Shown: piece after piece, positions 38,351 through 52,328 of the stretch
How the letters are laid out: every line of letters begins with the position of its first letter
How positions within the stretch are numbered: position 1 is the first letter of the stretch
Assembly (NCBI RefSeq): GCF_050948215.1
Contig: NW_027488626.1
Location: 372,001 to 436,000 of the forward strand
Direction of reading: 5' to 3'
Length of the DNA: 64,000 nucleotides
Origin: Halictus rubicundus
Taxonomy: Eukaryota > Arthropoda > Insecta > Hymenoptera > Halictidae
Translations under genes and position numbers: made by a program
The notes under the pieces: model-generated
Database searches by the model: none
Told to the model about the DNA's origin: nothing
Seen by the model: the letters and a program-made list of their open reading frames with translations, nothing else

Positions 38351-40575
38351 TCCTATCATATTCTCTATCCTATCCTATCCTCTATCCTATCCTATACTCT
38401 ATCCTATTCAATCCTCTATCCTATCCTATCCTCTATCCTATCTTATCATCTATCCTATCCTATTCTCCATCCTATCCTATCCTCTATCCTATAATATCAT
38501 CTATCCTATCCTATCGTCTATCCTATCCTATCCTCTATCCTATGCTATCCTCTATCCTATCCTATCCTCTATCCTATCCTATCCTATCCTCTATCCTATC
38601 CTATCCTCTATCCTATCCTATCCTCTATCCTATCCTATCCTCTATCCTATCCTATCCTCTATCCTATCCTATGCTCTATAATATCTTATCCTCTATAATA
38701 TCGTATCCTGTATCCTATCCTGTTCTCTTTCCTATCCTATCCTCAATCCTATCCTATCCTCTATGCTATCGTATCCTCTATAATATCGTATCCTGTATCC
38801 TATCTTGTCCTTTTTCCTATCCTATCCTTAATCCTATCCTATCCTCTGTCCTATCGCATCCTCTATCCTATCCAATCCTCTATCCTACCCTCTATCCTAT
38901 CCTATCCTCAATTCTATCCTATACTCCATCCTATCCTATCCGCTATCCTATCCTATCCTCTATCCTATAATATCCTCTATCCTATCCAATCCTCTATCAT
39001 ATCCTCCATCCTATCCTCTATCCTATCCTCTATCCTATCCTGCTCTATCCTATCCTATCCTCTATAATATCGTATCCTGTATTCTATCCTGTCCTCTTTC
39101 CTATCCTATCATCAAACCTATCCTGTCCTCTATCGTCTCCTACCCTCTATCCTATCCAATCCCCTATGTTATCCTCTATCCTATCCTATCCCCTATCCTT
39201 TCCTATCCTCTATCCTATCCTATCCTATCCTCCATCCTATCCTATCCTCTATCCTATCCTATCCTCTATCCTATCCTATCCTCTATCCTATCCTATCCAC
39301 TATCCTATCGCATCCTCTATCCTATACAATCCTCTATCCTATCCTATCCTCTATCCTATCCTATCCTCTATCCTATCTTATCGTCTATCCTATCCTTACC
39401 TTCATCCTATCCTATCCTCTTTCCTATAATATCCTCTATCCTATCCTATCCTCTTTCCTATAATATCCTCTATCCTATCCTATCCTCTATCCTATCCAAT
39501 CCTCTACCGTCTCCTATCCTGTATCCGATCCAATCCCCTATCCTCTATCCTATCCAATTATCTATCCTATCCTCTATCCTATCGTATCCTCTATCCTATC
39601 CAATCCTTTATCGTATCCTATCCTCTATCCTATCCAATCCCCTATGTTATCGTCTATCCTATCCTATCCTCTTTAATATCGTATCCTCAATCATATCCTA
39701 TCCTCTATCCTATCCTATCCTCTATAATATCGTATCCTGTATCCTATCCTGTCCTCTTTCCTATCCTATCCTCTATCCTATCCTATCCTCTATCCTATCC
39801 TATCCTCTATAATATCGTATCCTCTATAATGTCGTATCCTGTATCCTATCCTATCCTCTGCAGTATCCTATCCTCAAGCCTATCCTATCCTCTATCCTAT
39901 CGCATCCTCGATCCTATCCAATCCTCTGTCCTATCCTATCCTCTATCCTATCGCATCCTCGATCCTATCCAATCCTCTGTCCTATCCTATCCTCTATCCT
40001 ATCCTATCCTGTATCCTATCCTATCCTCTCTCCTATCCAATCCTCTATCCTATCCTCTATCCTATCCTCTATCCTATCCTCTATCCTATCCTGCACTATC
40101 CTATCCTATCCTCTATCCTATCCTATCCTCTATCCTATCTTATCCTCTATCCTATCCTATACTCTATCCTATCCTATCCTCTATAATATCGTATCCCTTA
40201 TCCTATCCTGTCCTCTTTCCTATCCTATCCTCAATCCAATCCTATCCTCTATCCTATCCTATCCTCTGTCCTATTCTATCCTCTATCCTATCCTATCCTC
40301 TATCCTATCCAATCCTCTATCGTCTCCTGTCCTCTATCCTATCCAATCCCCTATGTTATCCTCTATCCGATCCTATCCTCTATCCTATCCTATCCTCTAT
40401 CCTATCCTATCCTCAATTCTATCCTATACTCCATCCTATCCTATCCGCTATCCTATCCTATCCTCTATCCTATAATATCCTCTATCCTATCCAATCCTCT
40501 ATCATATCCTCTATCCTATCCTCTATCCTATCCTCTATCCTATCCTCTATCCTATCCTGCTCTATCCTATTCTAT
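37490..40575. repeat. 3,086-bp tandem duplication, copy 1
   Basis: Landmarks pair at exactly 3,086: CGCATCC (37,503 and 40,589), CCCCTATGTTATCCCC (38,083 and 41,169), an ATG unit at 38,542 and 41,628, and CTGCAG at 39,858 and 42,944. No length change between copies was seen. Confidence 0.9.
39858..39863. other. CTGCAG word (PstI site), copy 1 of 3
   Basis: CTGCAG at 39,858, 42,944 and 47,747 marks the three copies of the 3,086-bp block. I saw no other in the window, so its spacing (3,086 and 4,803 bp) gives a physical test of the duplications. Confidence 0.85.
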
Positions 40576-43500
40576 CCTCTATCCTATCGCATCCTCTATC
40601 CTATCCAATCCTCTATCCTATCCTATCCTCTATCCTATCCTATCCTATCCTATCCTCTATCCTATCCTATCCTCCATAATATCGTATCCTCTATACTATC
40701 CTATCCTCTGTCCTATCCTATACTCTATCCTATCCTATCCTCTATCCTATCCTATCCTCTATCCTATCCTATCCTCTATCCTATCCTATCCTCTATCCTA
40801 TCCTATCCTCTATCCTATCCTATCCTCTATAATATCCTATCCTCTATCCTATCCTATCCTCTATCCTACCCCATCCTCTATCCTATCATATCCTCTATCC
40901 TATCATATCCTCTATCCTATCCTATCCTCTATCCTATCCTATCCTCTATCCTATCCTATACTCTATCCTATCCTATCCTCTATCCTATCCTATCCTTTAT
41001 CCTATCCTATCCTCTATCCTATCATATCCTCTATCCTATCCTATACTCTATCCTATCCTATCCACCATCCTATCCTATCCTCTATCCTATCCTATCCTCT
41101 ATCCTATTCTGTCCTCTTTCCTATCCTATCATCAATCCTATCCTATACTCTATCCTATCCAATCCCCTATGTTATCCCCTATCCTATCCTATCCTCTATA
41201 ATATCGTATCCTCTATCATATCCTATCCTCTTTCCTATAATATCATCTATCCTATCCTATCCTCTATCCTATCCTATCCTCTATCCTATCCTATCCTCTA
41301 TCCTATCCTATCCTCTATTCTATCCTATCCTCTATCCTATCCAATCCTCTATCCTATCCTATCCCCTATCCTATCCTATCATCTATCCTATCCTATCCTA
41401 TATCCTATCCTATCCTCTATCCTATCCTATCCTCTATCCTATCATATTCTCTATCCTATCCTATCCTCTATCCTATCCTATACTCTATCCTATTCAATCC
41501 TCTATCCTATCCTATCCTCTATCCTATCTTATCATCTATCCTATCCTATTCTCCATCCTATCCTATCCTCTATCCTATAATATCATCTATCCTATCCTAT
41601 CGTCTATCCTATCCTATCCTCTATCCTATGCTATCCTCTATCCTATCCTATCCTCTATCCTATCCTATCCTATCCTCTATCCTATCCTATCCTCTATCCT
41701 ATCCTATCCTCTATCCTATCCTATCCTCTATCCTATCCTATCCTCTATCCTATCCTATGCTCTATAATATCTTATCCTCTATAATATCGTATCCTGTATC
41801 CTATCCTGTTCTCTTTCCTATCCTATCCTCAATCCTATCCTATCCTCTATGCTATCGTATCCTCTATAATATCGTATCCTGTATCCTATCTTGTCCTTTT
41901 TCCTATCCTATCCTTAATCCTATCCTATCCTCTGTCCTATCGCATCCTCTATCCTATCCAATCCTCTATCCTACCCTCTATCCTATCCTATCCTCAATTC
42001 TATCCTATACTCCATCCTATCCTATCCGCTATCCTATCCTATCCTCTATCCTATAATATCCTCTATCCTATCCAATCCTCTATCATATCCTCCATCCTAT
42101 CCTCTATCCTATCCTCTATCCTATCCTGCTCTATCCTATCCTATCCTCTATAATATCGTATCCTGTATTCTATCCTGTCCTCTTTCCTATCCTATCATCA
42201 AACCTATCCTGTCCTCTATCGTCTCCTACCCTCTATCCTATCCAATCCCCTATGTTATCCTCTATCCTATCCTATCCCCTATCCTTTCCTATCCTCTATC
42301 CTATCCTATCCTATCCTCCATCCTATCCTATCCTCTATCCTATCCTATCCTCTATCCTATCCTATCCTCTATCCTATCCTATCCACTATCCTATCGCATC
42401 CTCTATCCTATACAATCCTCTATCCTATCCTATCCTCTATCCTATCCTATCCTCTATCCTATCTTATCGTCTATCCTATCCTTACCTTCATCCTATCCTA
42501 TCCTCTTTCCTATAATATCCTCTATCCTATCCTATCCTCTTTCCTATAATATCCTCTATCCTATCCTATCCTCTATCCTATCCAATCCTCTACCGTCTCC
42601 TATCCTGTATCCGATCCAATCCCCTATCCTCTATCCTATCCAATTATCTATCCTATCCTCTATCCTATCGTATCCTCTATCCTATCCAATCCTTTATCGT
42701 ATCCTATCCTCTATCCTATCCAATCCCCTATGTTATCGTCTATCCTATCCTATCCTCTTTAATATCGTATCCTCAATCATATCCTATCCTCTATCCTATC
42801 CTATCCTCTATAATATCGTATCCTGTATCCTATCCTGTCCTCTTTCCTATCCTATCCTCTATCCTATCCTATCCTCTATCCTATCCTATCCTCTATAATA
42901 TCGTATCCTCTATAATGTCGTATCCTGTATCCTATCCTATCCTCTGCAGTATCCTATCCTCAAGCCTATCCTATCCTCTATCCTATCGCATCCTCGATCC
43001 TATCCAATCCTCTGTCCTATCCTATCCTCTATCCTATCGCATCCTCGATCCTATCCAATCCTCTGTCCTATCCTATCCTCTATCCTATCCTATCCTGTAT
43101 CCTATCCTATCCTCTCTCCTATCCAATCCTCTATCCTATCCTCTATCCTATCCTCTATCCTATCCTCTATCCTATCCTGCACTATCCTATCCTATCCTCT
43201 ATCCTATCCTATCCTCTATCCTATCTTATCCTCTATCCTATCCTATACTCTATCCTATCCTATCCTCTATAATATCGTATCCCTTATCCTATCCTGTCCT
43301 CTTTCCTATCCTATCCTCAATCCAATCCTATCCTCTATCCTATCCTATCCTCTGTCCTATTCTATCCTCTATCCTATCCTATCCTCTATCCTATCCAATC
43401 CTCTATCGTCTCCTGTCCTCTATCCTATCCAATCCCCTATGTTATCCTCTATCCGATCCTATCCTCTATCCTATCCTATCCTCTATCCTATCCTATCCTC

Positions 43501-43661
43501 AATTCTATCCTATACTCCATCCTATCCTATCCGCTATCCTATCCTATCCTCTATCCTATAATATCCTCTATCCTATCCAATCCTCTATCATATCCTCTAT
43601 CCTATCCTCTATCCTATCCTCTATCCTATCCTCTATCCTATCCTGCTCTATCCTATTCTAT
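40576..43661. repeat. 3,086-bp tandem duplication, copy 2
   Basis: It directly follows copy 1 and agrees with it in every landmark checked. Its last 0.4 kb (from about 43,270) is also shared with 32,460-32,850. Confidence 0.9.
42944..42949. other. CTGCAG word (PstI site), copy 2 of 3
   Basis: 3,086 bp after copy 1, inside the second tandem copy of the block. Confidence 0.85.
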
Positions 43662-45470
43662 CCTCTATAATATCGTATCCTGTATTCTATCCTGTCCTCT
43701 TTCCTATCCTATCATCAAACCTATCCTGTCCTCTATCGTCTCCTACCCTCTATCCTATCCAATCCCCTATGTTATCCTCTATCCTATCCTATCCCCTATC
43801 CTATCCTATCCTCTATCCTATCCTATCCTATCCACCATCCTATCCTATCCTCTATCCTATCCTATCCTATCCTCTATCCTATCCTATCCTGTATCCTATC
43901 CTATCCTATCCTCTATCCTATCCTATCCACTATCCTATCGCATCCTCTATCCTATACAATCCTCTATCCTATCCTATCCTCTATCCTATCCTATCCTCTA
44001 TCCTATCTTATCCTCTATCCTATCCTATCCTCCATCCTATCCTATCCTCTTTCCTATAATATCCTCTATCCCATCCTATCCTCTATCCTATCCAATCCTC
44101 TTCCGTCTCCTATCCTGTATCCGATCCAATCCCCTATCCTCTATCCTATCCAATTATCTATCCTATCCTCTATCGTATCGTATCCTCTATCCTATCCTAT
44201 CCTATCCTCTATCCTATCCTATCCTCTATCCCATCATATCCTCGGTCCTATCCTATCCTCTATCCTATCCTGTCCTCTTTCCTATCCTATCCTCAACCCT
44301 ATCCTTTCCTCAATTCTATCCTATACTCCATCCTATCCTATCCGCTATCCTATCCTATCCTCTATAATATCGTATCCTCTATCATATGCTATCCTCGTTC
44401 CTATAATATCATCTATCCTATCCTCTCCTCTATCCTATCCTATCCTCTATCCTATAATATCCTCTATCCTATCCAATTCTCTATACTATCCTCTATCCTA
44501 TCCTCTATCCTATCCTCTATCCTATCCTATCCTCTATCATATCCTATCCTCTATCCTATCCTATCCTCTATCCTATCCTATCCTCTATCCTATCATATCC
44601 TCTATAATATCGTATCCTGTATCCTATCCTGTCCTCTTTCCTATCCTATCATCTACCCTATCCTATCCTCAATTCTATCCTATACTCCATCCTATCCTAT
44701 CCGCTATCCTATCCTATCCTCTATCCTATAATATCCTCTATCCTATCCAATCCTCTATCCTATCCTCTATCCTATCCTCTATCCTATCCTCTATCCTATC
44801 CTCTATCCTATCCTGCTCTATCCTATCCTATCCTCTATCCTATCCTATCCTCTATCCTATCTTATCCTCTATCCTATCCTATACTCTATCCTATCCTATC
44901 CTCTATAATATCGTATCCTCTATAATATCGTATCCTGTATCCTATCCTGTCCTCTTTCCTATCCTATCATCAACCCTATCCTATCCTCAATTCTATCCTA
45001 TACTCCATCCTATCCTATCCGCTATCCTATCCTATCCTCTATCCTATAATATCCTCTATCCTATCCAATCCTCTATCCTATCCTCTATCCTATCCTCTAT
45101 CCTATCCTCTATCCTATCCTGCTCTATCCTATCCTATCCTCCATCCTATCCTATCCTCTACCCTATCCTATCCTCTATCCTATCCTATCCTCTATCCTAT
45201 CCTATCCTCTATCCTATCCCATCCTCTATCCTATCCTATCCTATATCCTATCCAATCCTCTATAATATCCTATCATCTATCCTATCATATCCTCTGTCCT
45301 ATCCTATCCTCTGTCCTATCCTATCCTCTATCCTATCCTATCCTCTATCCTATCCTGTCCTCTTTCCTATCCTATCCTCAATCCTATCCTATCCTCTATC
45401 CTATCGTATCCTCTATCCTATCCAATCCTTTATCGTATCCTATCCTCTATCCTATCCAATCCCCTATGTT
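43270..45470. repeat. 2.2-kb dispersed repeat, copy 2 (partner 32,460-34,650)
   Basis: The left end lies inside the second 3,086-bp copy, so about 40,190-40,575 is also homologous. The right end coincides with the start of a segment matching 27.9-28.8 kb. Confidence 0.8.
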
Positions 45471-46375
45471 ATCGTCTATCCTATCCTATCCTCTATAATA
45501 TCGTATCCTCCATCATATCCTATCCTCTATCCTATCCGATCCTCTATAATATCGTATCCTGTATCCTATCCTGTCCTCTTCCCTATCCTATCATCAATCC
45601 CTATCCTATCCTCTATTGTCTCCTATCCTCTATGCTATCGAATCCCCTATGTTATCCTCTATCCTATCCTATCCTCTATAATATCCTATCCTCTATCCTA
45701 TCCTATCCTCTGTCCTATCCTATCCTCTATCCTATCCTATCCTCTATCCTATCCTATCCTCTATCCTATCCTATCCTCTATAATATCGTATCCTCTATCA
45801 TATCCTATCCTCTTTCCTATAATATCATCTATCCTATCCTATCCTCTATCCTATCCTATCCTCTATCCTATCATATCCTCTATCCTATCCTATCCTCTAT
45901 CCTATCCTATCCTGTATCCTATCCTATCCTCTATCCTATCCTATCCTCTATCCTATCCTGTCCTATATCCTATCCTATCCTCTATCCTATCCTATCCTCT
46001 ATCCTATCCTATCCTCTATCCTATCCTATCCTCTATCCTATCCTATCCTCTATCCTATTCAATCCTCTATCCTATCCTATCCTCTATCCTATCTTATCAT
46101 CTATCCTATCCTATCCTCCATCCTATCCTATCCTCTATAATATCGTATCCCTTATCCTATCCTGTCCTCTTTCCTATCCTATCCTCAATCCAATCCTATC
46201 CTCTATCCTATCCTATCCTCTATCCTATCCTATCCTCTATCCTATCATATTCTCTATCCTATCCTATCCTCTATCCTATCCTATACTCTATCCTATTCAA
46301 TCCTCTATCCTATCCTATCCTCTATCCTATCTTATCATCTATCCTATCCTATTCTCCATCCTATCCTATCCTCTA
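45470..46375. repeat. 0.9-kb dispersed repeat matching 27,870-28,776 and 22,235-23,141
   Basis: The ATG of the unit after CTATGCTATCGAATCC lies at 45,632 here, 28,033 and 22,398 in the partners. Private changes here are an extra C near 45,600, TCCGATCC near 45,536 and TCTTCCC near 45,578. The join with the 2.2-kb repeat on its left is seamless in register. Confidence 0.75.
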
Positions 46376-48080
46376 TCCTATAATATCATCTATCCTATCC
46401 TATCGTCTATCCTATCCTATCCTCTATCCTATGCTATCCTCTATCCTATCCTATCCTCTATCCTATCCTATCCTATCCTCTATCCTATCCTATCCTCTAT
46501 CCTATCCTATCCTCTATCCTATCCTATCCTCTATCCTATCCTATCCTCTATCCTATCCTATGCTCTATAATATCTTATCCTCTATAATATCGTATCCTGT
46601 ATCCTATCCTGTTCTCTTTCCTATCCTATCCTCAATCCTATCCTATCCTCTATGCTATCGTATCCTCTATAATATCGTATCCTGTATCCTATCTTGTCCT
46701 TTTTCCTATCCTATCCTTAATCCTATCCTATCCTCTGTCCTATCGCATCCTCTATCCTATCCAATCCTCTATCCTACCCTCTATCCTATCCTATCCTCAA
46801 TTCTATCCTATACTCCATCCTATCCTATCCGCTATCCTATCCTATCCTCTATCCTATAATATCCTCTATCCTATCCAATCCTCTATCATATCCTCCATCC
46901 TATCCTCTATCCTATCCTCTATCCTATCCTGCTCTATCCTATCCTATCCTCTATAATATCGTATCCTGTATTCTATCCTGTCCTCTTTCCTATCCTATCA
47001 TCAAACCTATCCTGTCCTCTATCGTCTCCTACCCTCTATCCTATCCAATCCCCTATGTTATCCTCTATCCTATCCTATCCCCTATCCTTTCCTATCCTCT
47101 ATCCTATCCTATCCTATCCTCCATCCTATCCTATCCTCTATCCTATCCTATCCTCTATCCTATCCTATCCTCTATCCTATCCTATCCACTATCCTATCGC
47201 ATCCTCTATCCTATACAATCCTCTATCCTATCCTATCCTCTATCCTATCCTATCCTCTATCCTATCTTATCGTCTATCCTATCCTTACCTTCATCCTATC
47301 CTATCCTCTTTCCTATAATATCCTCTATCCTATCCTATCCTCTTTCCTATAATATCCTCTATCCTATCCTATCCTCTATCCTATCCAATCCTCTACCGTC
47401 TCCTATCCTGTATCCGATCCAATCCCCTATCCTCTATCCTATCCAATTATCTATCCTATCCTCTATCCTATCGTATCCTCTATCCTATCCAATCCTTTAT
47501 CGTATCCTATCCTCTATCCTATCCAATCCCCTATGTTATCGTCTATCCTATCCTATCCTCTTTAATATCGTATCCTCAATCATATCCTATCCTCTATCCT
47601 ATCCTATCCTCTATAATATCGTATCCTGTATCCTATCCTGTCCTCTTTCCTATCCTATCCTCTATCCTATCCTATCCTCTATCCTATCCTATCCTCTATA
47701 ATATCGTATCCTCTATAATGTCGTATCCTGTATCCTATCCTATCCTCTGCAGTATCCTATCCTCAAGCCTATCCTATCCTCTATCCTATCGCATCCTCGA
47801 TCCTATCCAATCCTCTGTCCTATCCTATCCTCTATCCTATCGCATCCTCGATCCTATCCAATCCTCTGTCCTATCCTATCCTCTATCCTATCCTATCCTG
47901 TATCCTATCCTATCCTCTCTCCTATCCAATCCTCTATCCTATCCTCTATCCTATCCTCTATCCTATCCTCTATCCTATCCTGCACTATCCTATCCTATCC
48001 TCTATCCTATCCTATCCTCTATCCTATCTTATCCTCTATCCTATCCTATACTCTATCCTATCCTATCCTCTATAATATCG
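46240..48080. repeat. 3,086-bp block, third partial copy (1.84 kb)
   Basis: It corresponds to about 38,350-40,190 (offset 7,889; for example TCATATTCTC at 38,356 and 46,245) and to 41,437-43,277 (offset 4,803). It ends where this copy has TATCGTATCCTCTATAAT and the others have TATCGTATCCCTTATCC. Confidence 0.88.
47747..47752. other. CTGCAG word (PstI site), copy 3 of 3
   Basis: 4,803 bp after copy 2, inside the third partial copy of the block. Confidence 0.85.
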
Positions 48081-48545
48081 TATCCTCTATAATATCGTAT
48101 CCTGTATCCTATCCTGTCCTCTTTCCTATCCTATCATCAAACCTATCCTGTCCTCTATCGTCTCCTATCCTCTATCCTATCCAATCCCCTATGTTATCCT
48201 CTATCTTATCCTATCCTCTATCCTATCCTATCCTCTATCCTATCCTATCCTATCCTCCACCCTATCCTATCCTCTATCCTATCCTATCCTATATCCTATC
48301 CTATCCTCTATCCTATCCTATCCTCTATCCTATCCTATCCTCTATCCTATCCTATCCTCTATCCTATCCTATCCTCTATCCTATCCTATCCTCTATCCTA
48401 TCCTATCATCTATCCTATCCTATCCTGTATCCTATCCTATCCTCTATCCTATCCTATCCTCTATCCGTATCCTATCCTCTATCCTATCCTATCCTCTACC
48501 CTATCCTATCCTCTATCCTATCCTATCCTCTATCCTATCCTATCC
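47880..48545. repeat. 0.66-kb repeat, copy 1 (partner 50,904-51,552)
   Basis: TGCACTATCC at 47,981 and 51,005 gives offset 3,024. The G insertion in CTATCCGTATCC at 48,467 and 51,474 gives 3,007, one 17-mer less. Confidence 0.75.
48459..48476 (+). repeat. 18-bp unit with inserted G (CTATCCGTATCC)
   Basis: This is the consensus 17-mer with a single G between two pentamers. It occurs about a dozen times, all between 48.4 and 61.3 kb, so it arose once and spread within domain V. Confidence 0.85.
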
Positions 48546-49200
48546 TCTATCCTATCGCATCCTCTATCCTATCCAATCCTCTATCCTATCCTATCCTCTA
48601 TCCTATCCTATCCTCCATCCTATCCTATCCTCTATCCTATAATATCATCTATCCTATCCTATATTCTATCCTATCCTATCCTCAATTCTTTCCTATGCTC
48701 TATCATCTGCTCTATCCTCTCCTATCCTCAATCCTATCCTATCCTCTATCCGATCCTATCCTCTATCCTATCCAATCCTATATCCTATATCCTATCCTCT
48801 ATCCTATCCTATCCTCCATCCTATCCTATCCTCTATCCTATAATATCATCTATCCTATCCTATCCTCTATCGTCTCCTATCCTCTATGCTATCCAATCCC
48901 CTATGTTATCCTCTATCCTATCCTATCCTCTATAATATCCTATCCTCTATCCTATCCTCTGTCCTATCCTATCCTCTATCCTATCCTATCCTCTATCCTA
49001 TCCTATCTTCCATCCTATCCTATCCTCTATCCTATAATATCATCTATCCTATCCTATATTCTATCCTATCCTATCCTCAATTCTTTCCTATGCTCTATCA
49101 TCTGCTCTATCCTCTCCTATCCTCAATCCTATCCTATCCTCTATCCGATCCTATCCTCTATCCTATCCAATCCTATATCCTATCCTCTATCCTATCCTAT
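48535..49200. repeat. 0.66-kb repeat, copy 1 (partner 52,329-52,994)
   Basis: CGCATCC (48,557 and 52,351) and TGCTCTATCATCTG (49,091 and 52,885) both give offset 3,794. Inside it the CATCTGCTC cassette occurs twice, 395 bp apart (48,696 and 49,091). Confidence 0.78.
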
Positions 49201-49629
49201 CCTCCATCCTATCCAATCCTATATCCTATCCTCTATCCTATCCTATCCTCCATCCTATCCTATCCTCTATTCTATAATATCATCTATCCTATCCTATCCT
49301 CTATCGTCTCCTATCCTCTATGCTATCCAATCCCCTATGTTATCCTCTATCCTATCCTATCCTCTATAATATCCTATCCTCTATCCTATCCTATCCTCTG
49401 TCCTATGCTATCCTCTATCCTATCCTATCCTCTATCCTATCCTATCCTCTATCCTATCCTATCCTCTGTCCTATCCTATCCTCTATCCTGTCCTATCCTC
49501 TATCCTATCCTATCCTCTATCCTATCCTATCCTCTATAATATCGTATCCTGTATCCTATCCTGTAATCTTTCCTATCCTCTATCGTCTCCTATCCTCTAT
49601 CCTATCCAATCCCCTATGTTATCCTCTAT

Positions 49630-50950
49630 CCTATCTTATCCTCTATCCTATCCTATCCTCCATCCTATCCTATCCTCTATCCCATAATATCCTCTATCCT
49701 ATCCTATCCTCTATCCTATCCAATCCTCTACCGTCTCCTATCCTGTATCCGATCCAATCCCCTATCCTCTATCCTATCCTATTCTCTATCCTATCCTCTA
49801 TCGTATCTTATCCTCTATCCTATCCTATCCTGTATCTTCTCCTATCCTCTATCCTATCCTATCCTCAACCCTATCCTATCCTCAATTCTATCGTATACTC
49901 CATACTATCCTATCCGCTATCCTATCCTATCGTCTGTCCTATAATATCCTCTATCCTATCCAATCCTCTATCCTGTCCTCTATCCTATCCTCTATGCTAT
50001 CCTATCCTCTATCCGTATCCTATCCTCTGTCCTATCCTATCCTCTATCCTATCCTATCCTCTATCCTATCCTATCCTCTATCCTATCCTATCCTCTATCC
50101 TATACTATCCTCTATCCTATCCTATCCTCTATCCTATCCTATCCTCTATAATATCGAATCCTGTATCCTATCCTGTCCTCTTTACTATCCTATCCTCAAT
50201 CCTATCCTATCCTCTATCCTATGGTATCCACTATCCTATCCAATCCTCTATCCTATCCTATCCTCTATCCTATCCTATCCTATCCTCTATCCTATCCTAT
50301 CCTATATCCTATCCTATCCTCTATCCTCTCCTATCCTCTATCCTATCCTATCCTCTATCTTCTCCTATCCTCTATCCTATCCTATCCTCAACCCTATCCT
50401 ATCCTCAATTCTATCGTATACTCCATACTATCCTATCCGCTATCCTATCCTATCCTCTATCCTATAATATCCTCTATCCTATCCAATCCTCTATCCTATC
50501 CTCTATCCTATCCTATATCCTATCCTATCCTCTATCCGTATCCTATCCTCTATCCTCTCCTATCCTCTATCCTATCCTATCCTCTATCCTATCCTATCCT
50601 CTATCCTATCCTATCCTCTATCCTATCATATCCTCTATCCTGTCCTATCCTCTATCCCATCCTATCCTCTATCCTATCTTATCCTCTATCCTATCCTATC
50701 CTCTATCCTATCCTATCCTCTATCCTATCCTATACTCTATCCTCTCCTATCCTCTATCCTCTCCTATCCTTTATCCTATCCTATCCTCTATCCTGTCCTA
50801 TCCTCTATAATATCGTATCCTCTATAATATCGTATCCTGTATCCTATCCTATCCTCTGTCCTATCCTATCCTCTATCCTATCCTATCCTCTATCCTATCC
50901 TATCCTCTATCCTATCCTATCCTGTATCCTATCCTATCCTCTCTCCTATC
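49630..50950. repeat. 1.3-kb repeat, copy 1 (partner about 53,155-54,300)
   Basis: CCCATAATAT (49,681 and 53,206) and ATGGTATCC (50,221 and 53,746) give offset 3,525. By CCTTTATCC (50,769 and 54,119) the offset is 3,350, so the second copy has lost about 175 bp in total between them. Confidence 0.72.
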
Positions 50951-51552
50951 CAATCCTCTATCCTATCCTCTATCCTATCCTCTATCCTATCCTCTATCCT
51001 ATCCTGCACTATCCTATCCTATCCTCTATCCTATCCTATCCTCTATCCTATCTTATCCTCTATCCTATCCTATACTCTATCCTATCCTATCCTCTATAAT
51101 ATCGTATCCTCTATAATATCGTATCCTGTATCCTATCCTGTCCTCTTTCCTATCCTATCATCAAACCTATCCTGTCCTCTATCGTCTCCTATCCTCTATC
51201 CTATCCAATCCCCTATGTTATCCTCTATCTTATCCTATCCTCTATCCTATCCTATCCTCTATCCTATCCTATCCTATCCTCCACCCTATCCTATCCTCTA
51301 TCCTATCCTATCCTATATCCTATCCTATCCTCTATCCTATCCTATCCTCTATCCTATCCTATCCTCTATCCTATCCTATCCTCTATCCTATCCTATCCTC
51401 TATCCTATCCTATCATCTATCCTATCCTATCCTGTATCCTATCCTATCCTCTATCCTATCCTATCCTCTATCCGTATCCTATCCTCTATCCTATCCTATC
51501 CTCTACCCTATCCTATCCTCTATCCTATCCTATCCTCTATCCTATCCTATCC
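50904..51552. repeat. 0.66-kb repeat, copy 2 (partner 47,880-48,545)
   Basis: Collinear with copy 1 at offsets 3,024 and then 3,007. It diverges where CTAGCCTATCC appears near 51,558. Confidence 0.75.
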
Positions 51553-51660
51553 TCTATCCTAGCCTATCCTCTATCCTATCCTATCCTCTATAATATCGTA
51601 TCCTCAATAAGATCGTATCCTGTATCCTATCCTGTCATCTTTACTATCCTATCCTCAATC
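51455..51660. repeat. About 200-bp repeat with AATAAGATCG, copy 1 of 3
   Basis: The word AATAAGATCG at 51,606-51,615 occurs only three times in the window (also 54,711-54,720 and 55,579-55,588). In each case a CTATCCGTATCC unit lies about 115-140 bp upstream and a TCATCTTT or TTATCTTT unit follows. Confidence 0.75.
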
Positions 51661-52328
51661 CTATCCTATCCTCTATCCTATCCAATCCTCTATCCTATCC
51701 TATCCTATCCTCTATCCTATCCTATCCTCTATCCTATCCTATCCTCTATCCTATCCTGTCCTCTATCCTGTCCTATCCTCTATCCTATCCTATCCTCTAT
51801 CCTATCCTATCCTCTATCCTATCGCATCCTCTATCCTATCCAATCCTCTATCCTATCCTATCCTCTATCCTATCCTATCCTCTATCCTATCCTATCATCT
51901 ATCCTATCCTATCCTCTATCCTATCCTATCCTCTATCCTATCCAATCCTATCCAATCCTATATCCTATCCTCTATCCTATCCTATCCTCCATCCTATCCT
52001 ATCCTCTATCCTATAATATCATCTATCCTATCCTATATTCTATCCTATCCTATCCTCAATTCTTTCCTATGCTCTATCATCTGCTCTATCCTCTCCTATC
52101 CTCAATCCTATCCTATCCTCTATCCGATCCTATCCTCTATCCTATCCAATCCTATATCCTATCCTGTATCCTATCCTATCCTCCATCCTATCCTATCCTC
52201 TATCCTATCCAATCCTCTATCCTATCCTATCCTATCCTCTATCCTATCCTATCCTCTATCCTATCCTATCCTCTATCCTATCCTGTCCTCTATCCTGTCC
52301 TATCCTCTATCCTATCCTATCCTCTATC

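Larger units (their letters stand above)
38350..48080. repeat. Domain IV: patchwork around a 3,086-bp duplication
   Basis: This part is built from the second part of the 3,086-bp repeat, its tandem copy and a third partial copy. Between them are pieces matching domain II (43.27-45.47 kb and 45.47-46.38 kb). Private variants include CTCTGCAGTATC, a CTTACCTTCATCC unit near 39,396, and TCGATCC units near 39,908 and 39,959. All of these recur in every copy of the block. Confidence 0.7.

Noticed and set aside
39858..39863. CTGCAG as a regulatory or recombination signal
   Set aside because: It is a two-base variant of one unit carried along by block duplication. Three copies in identical contexts give no independent evidence of function.
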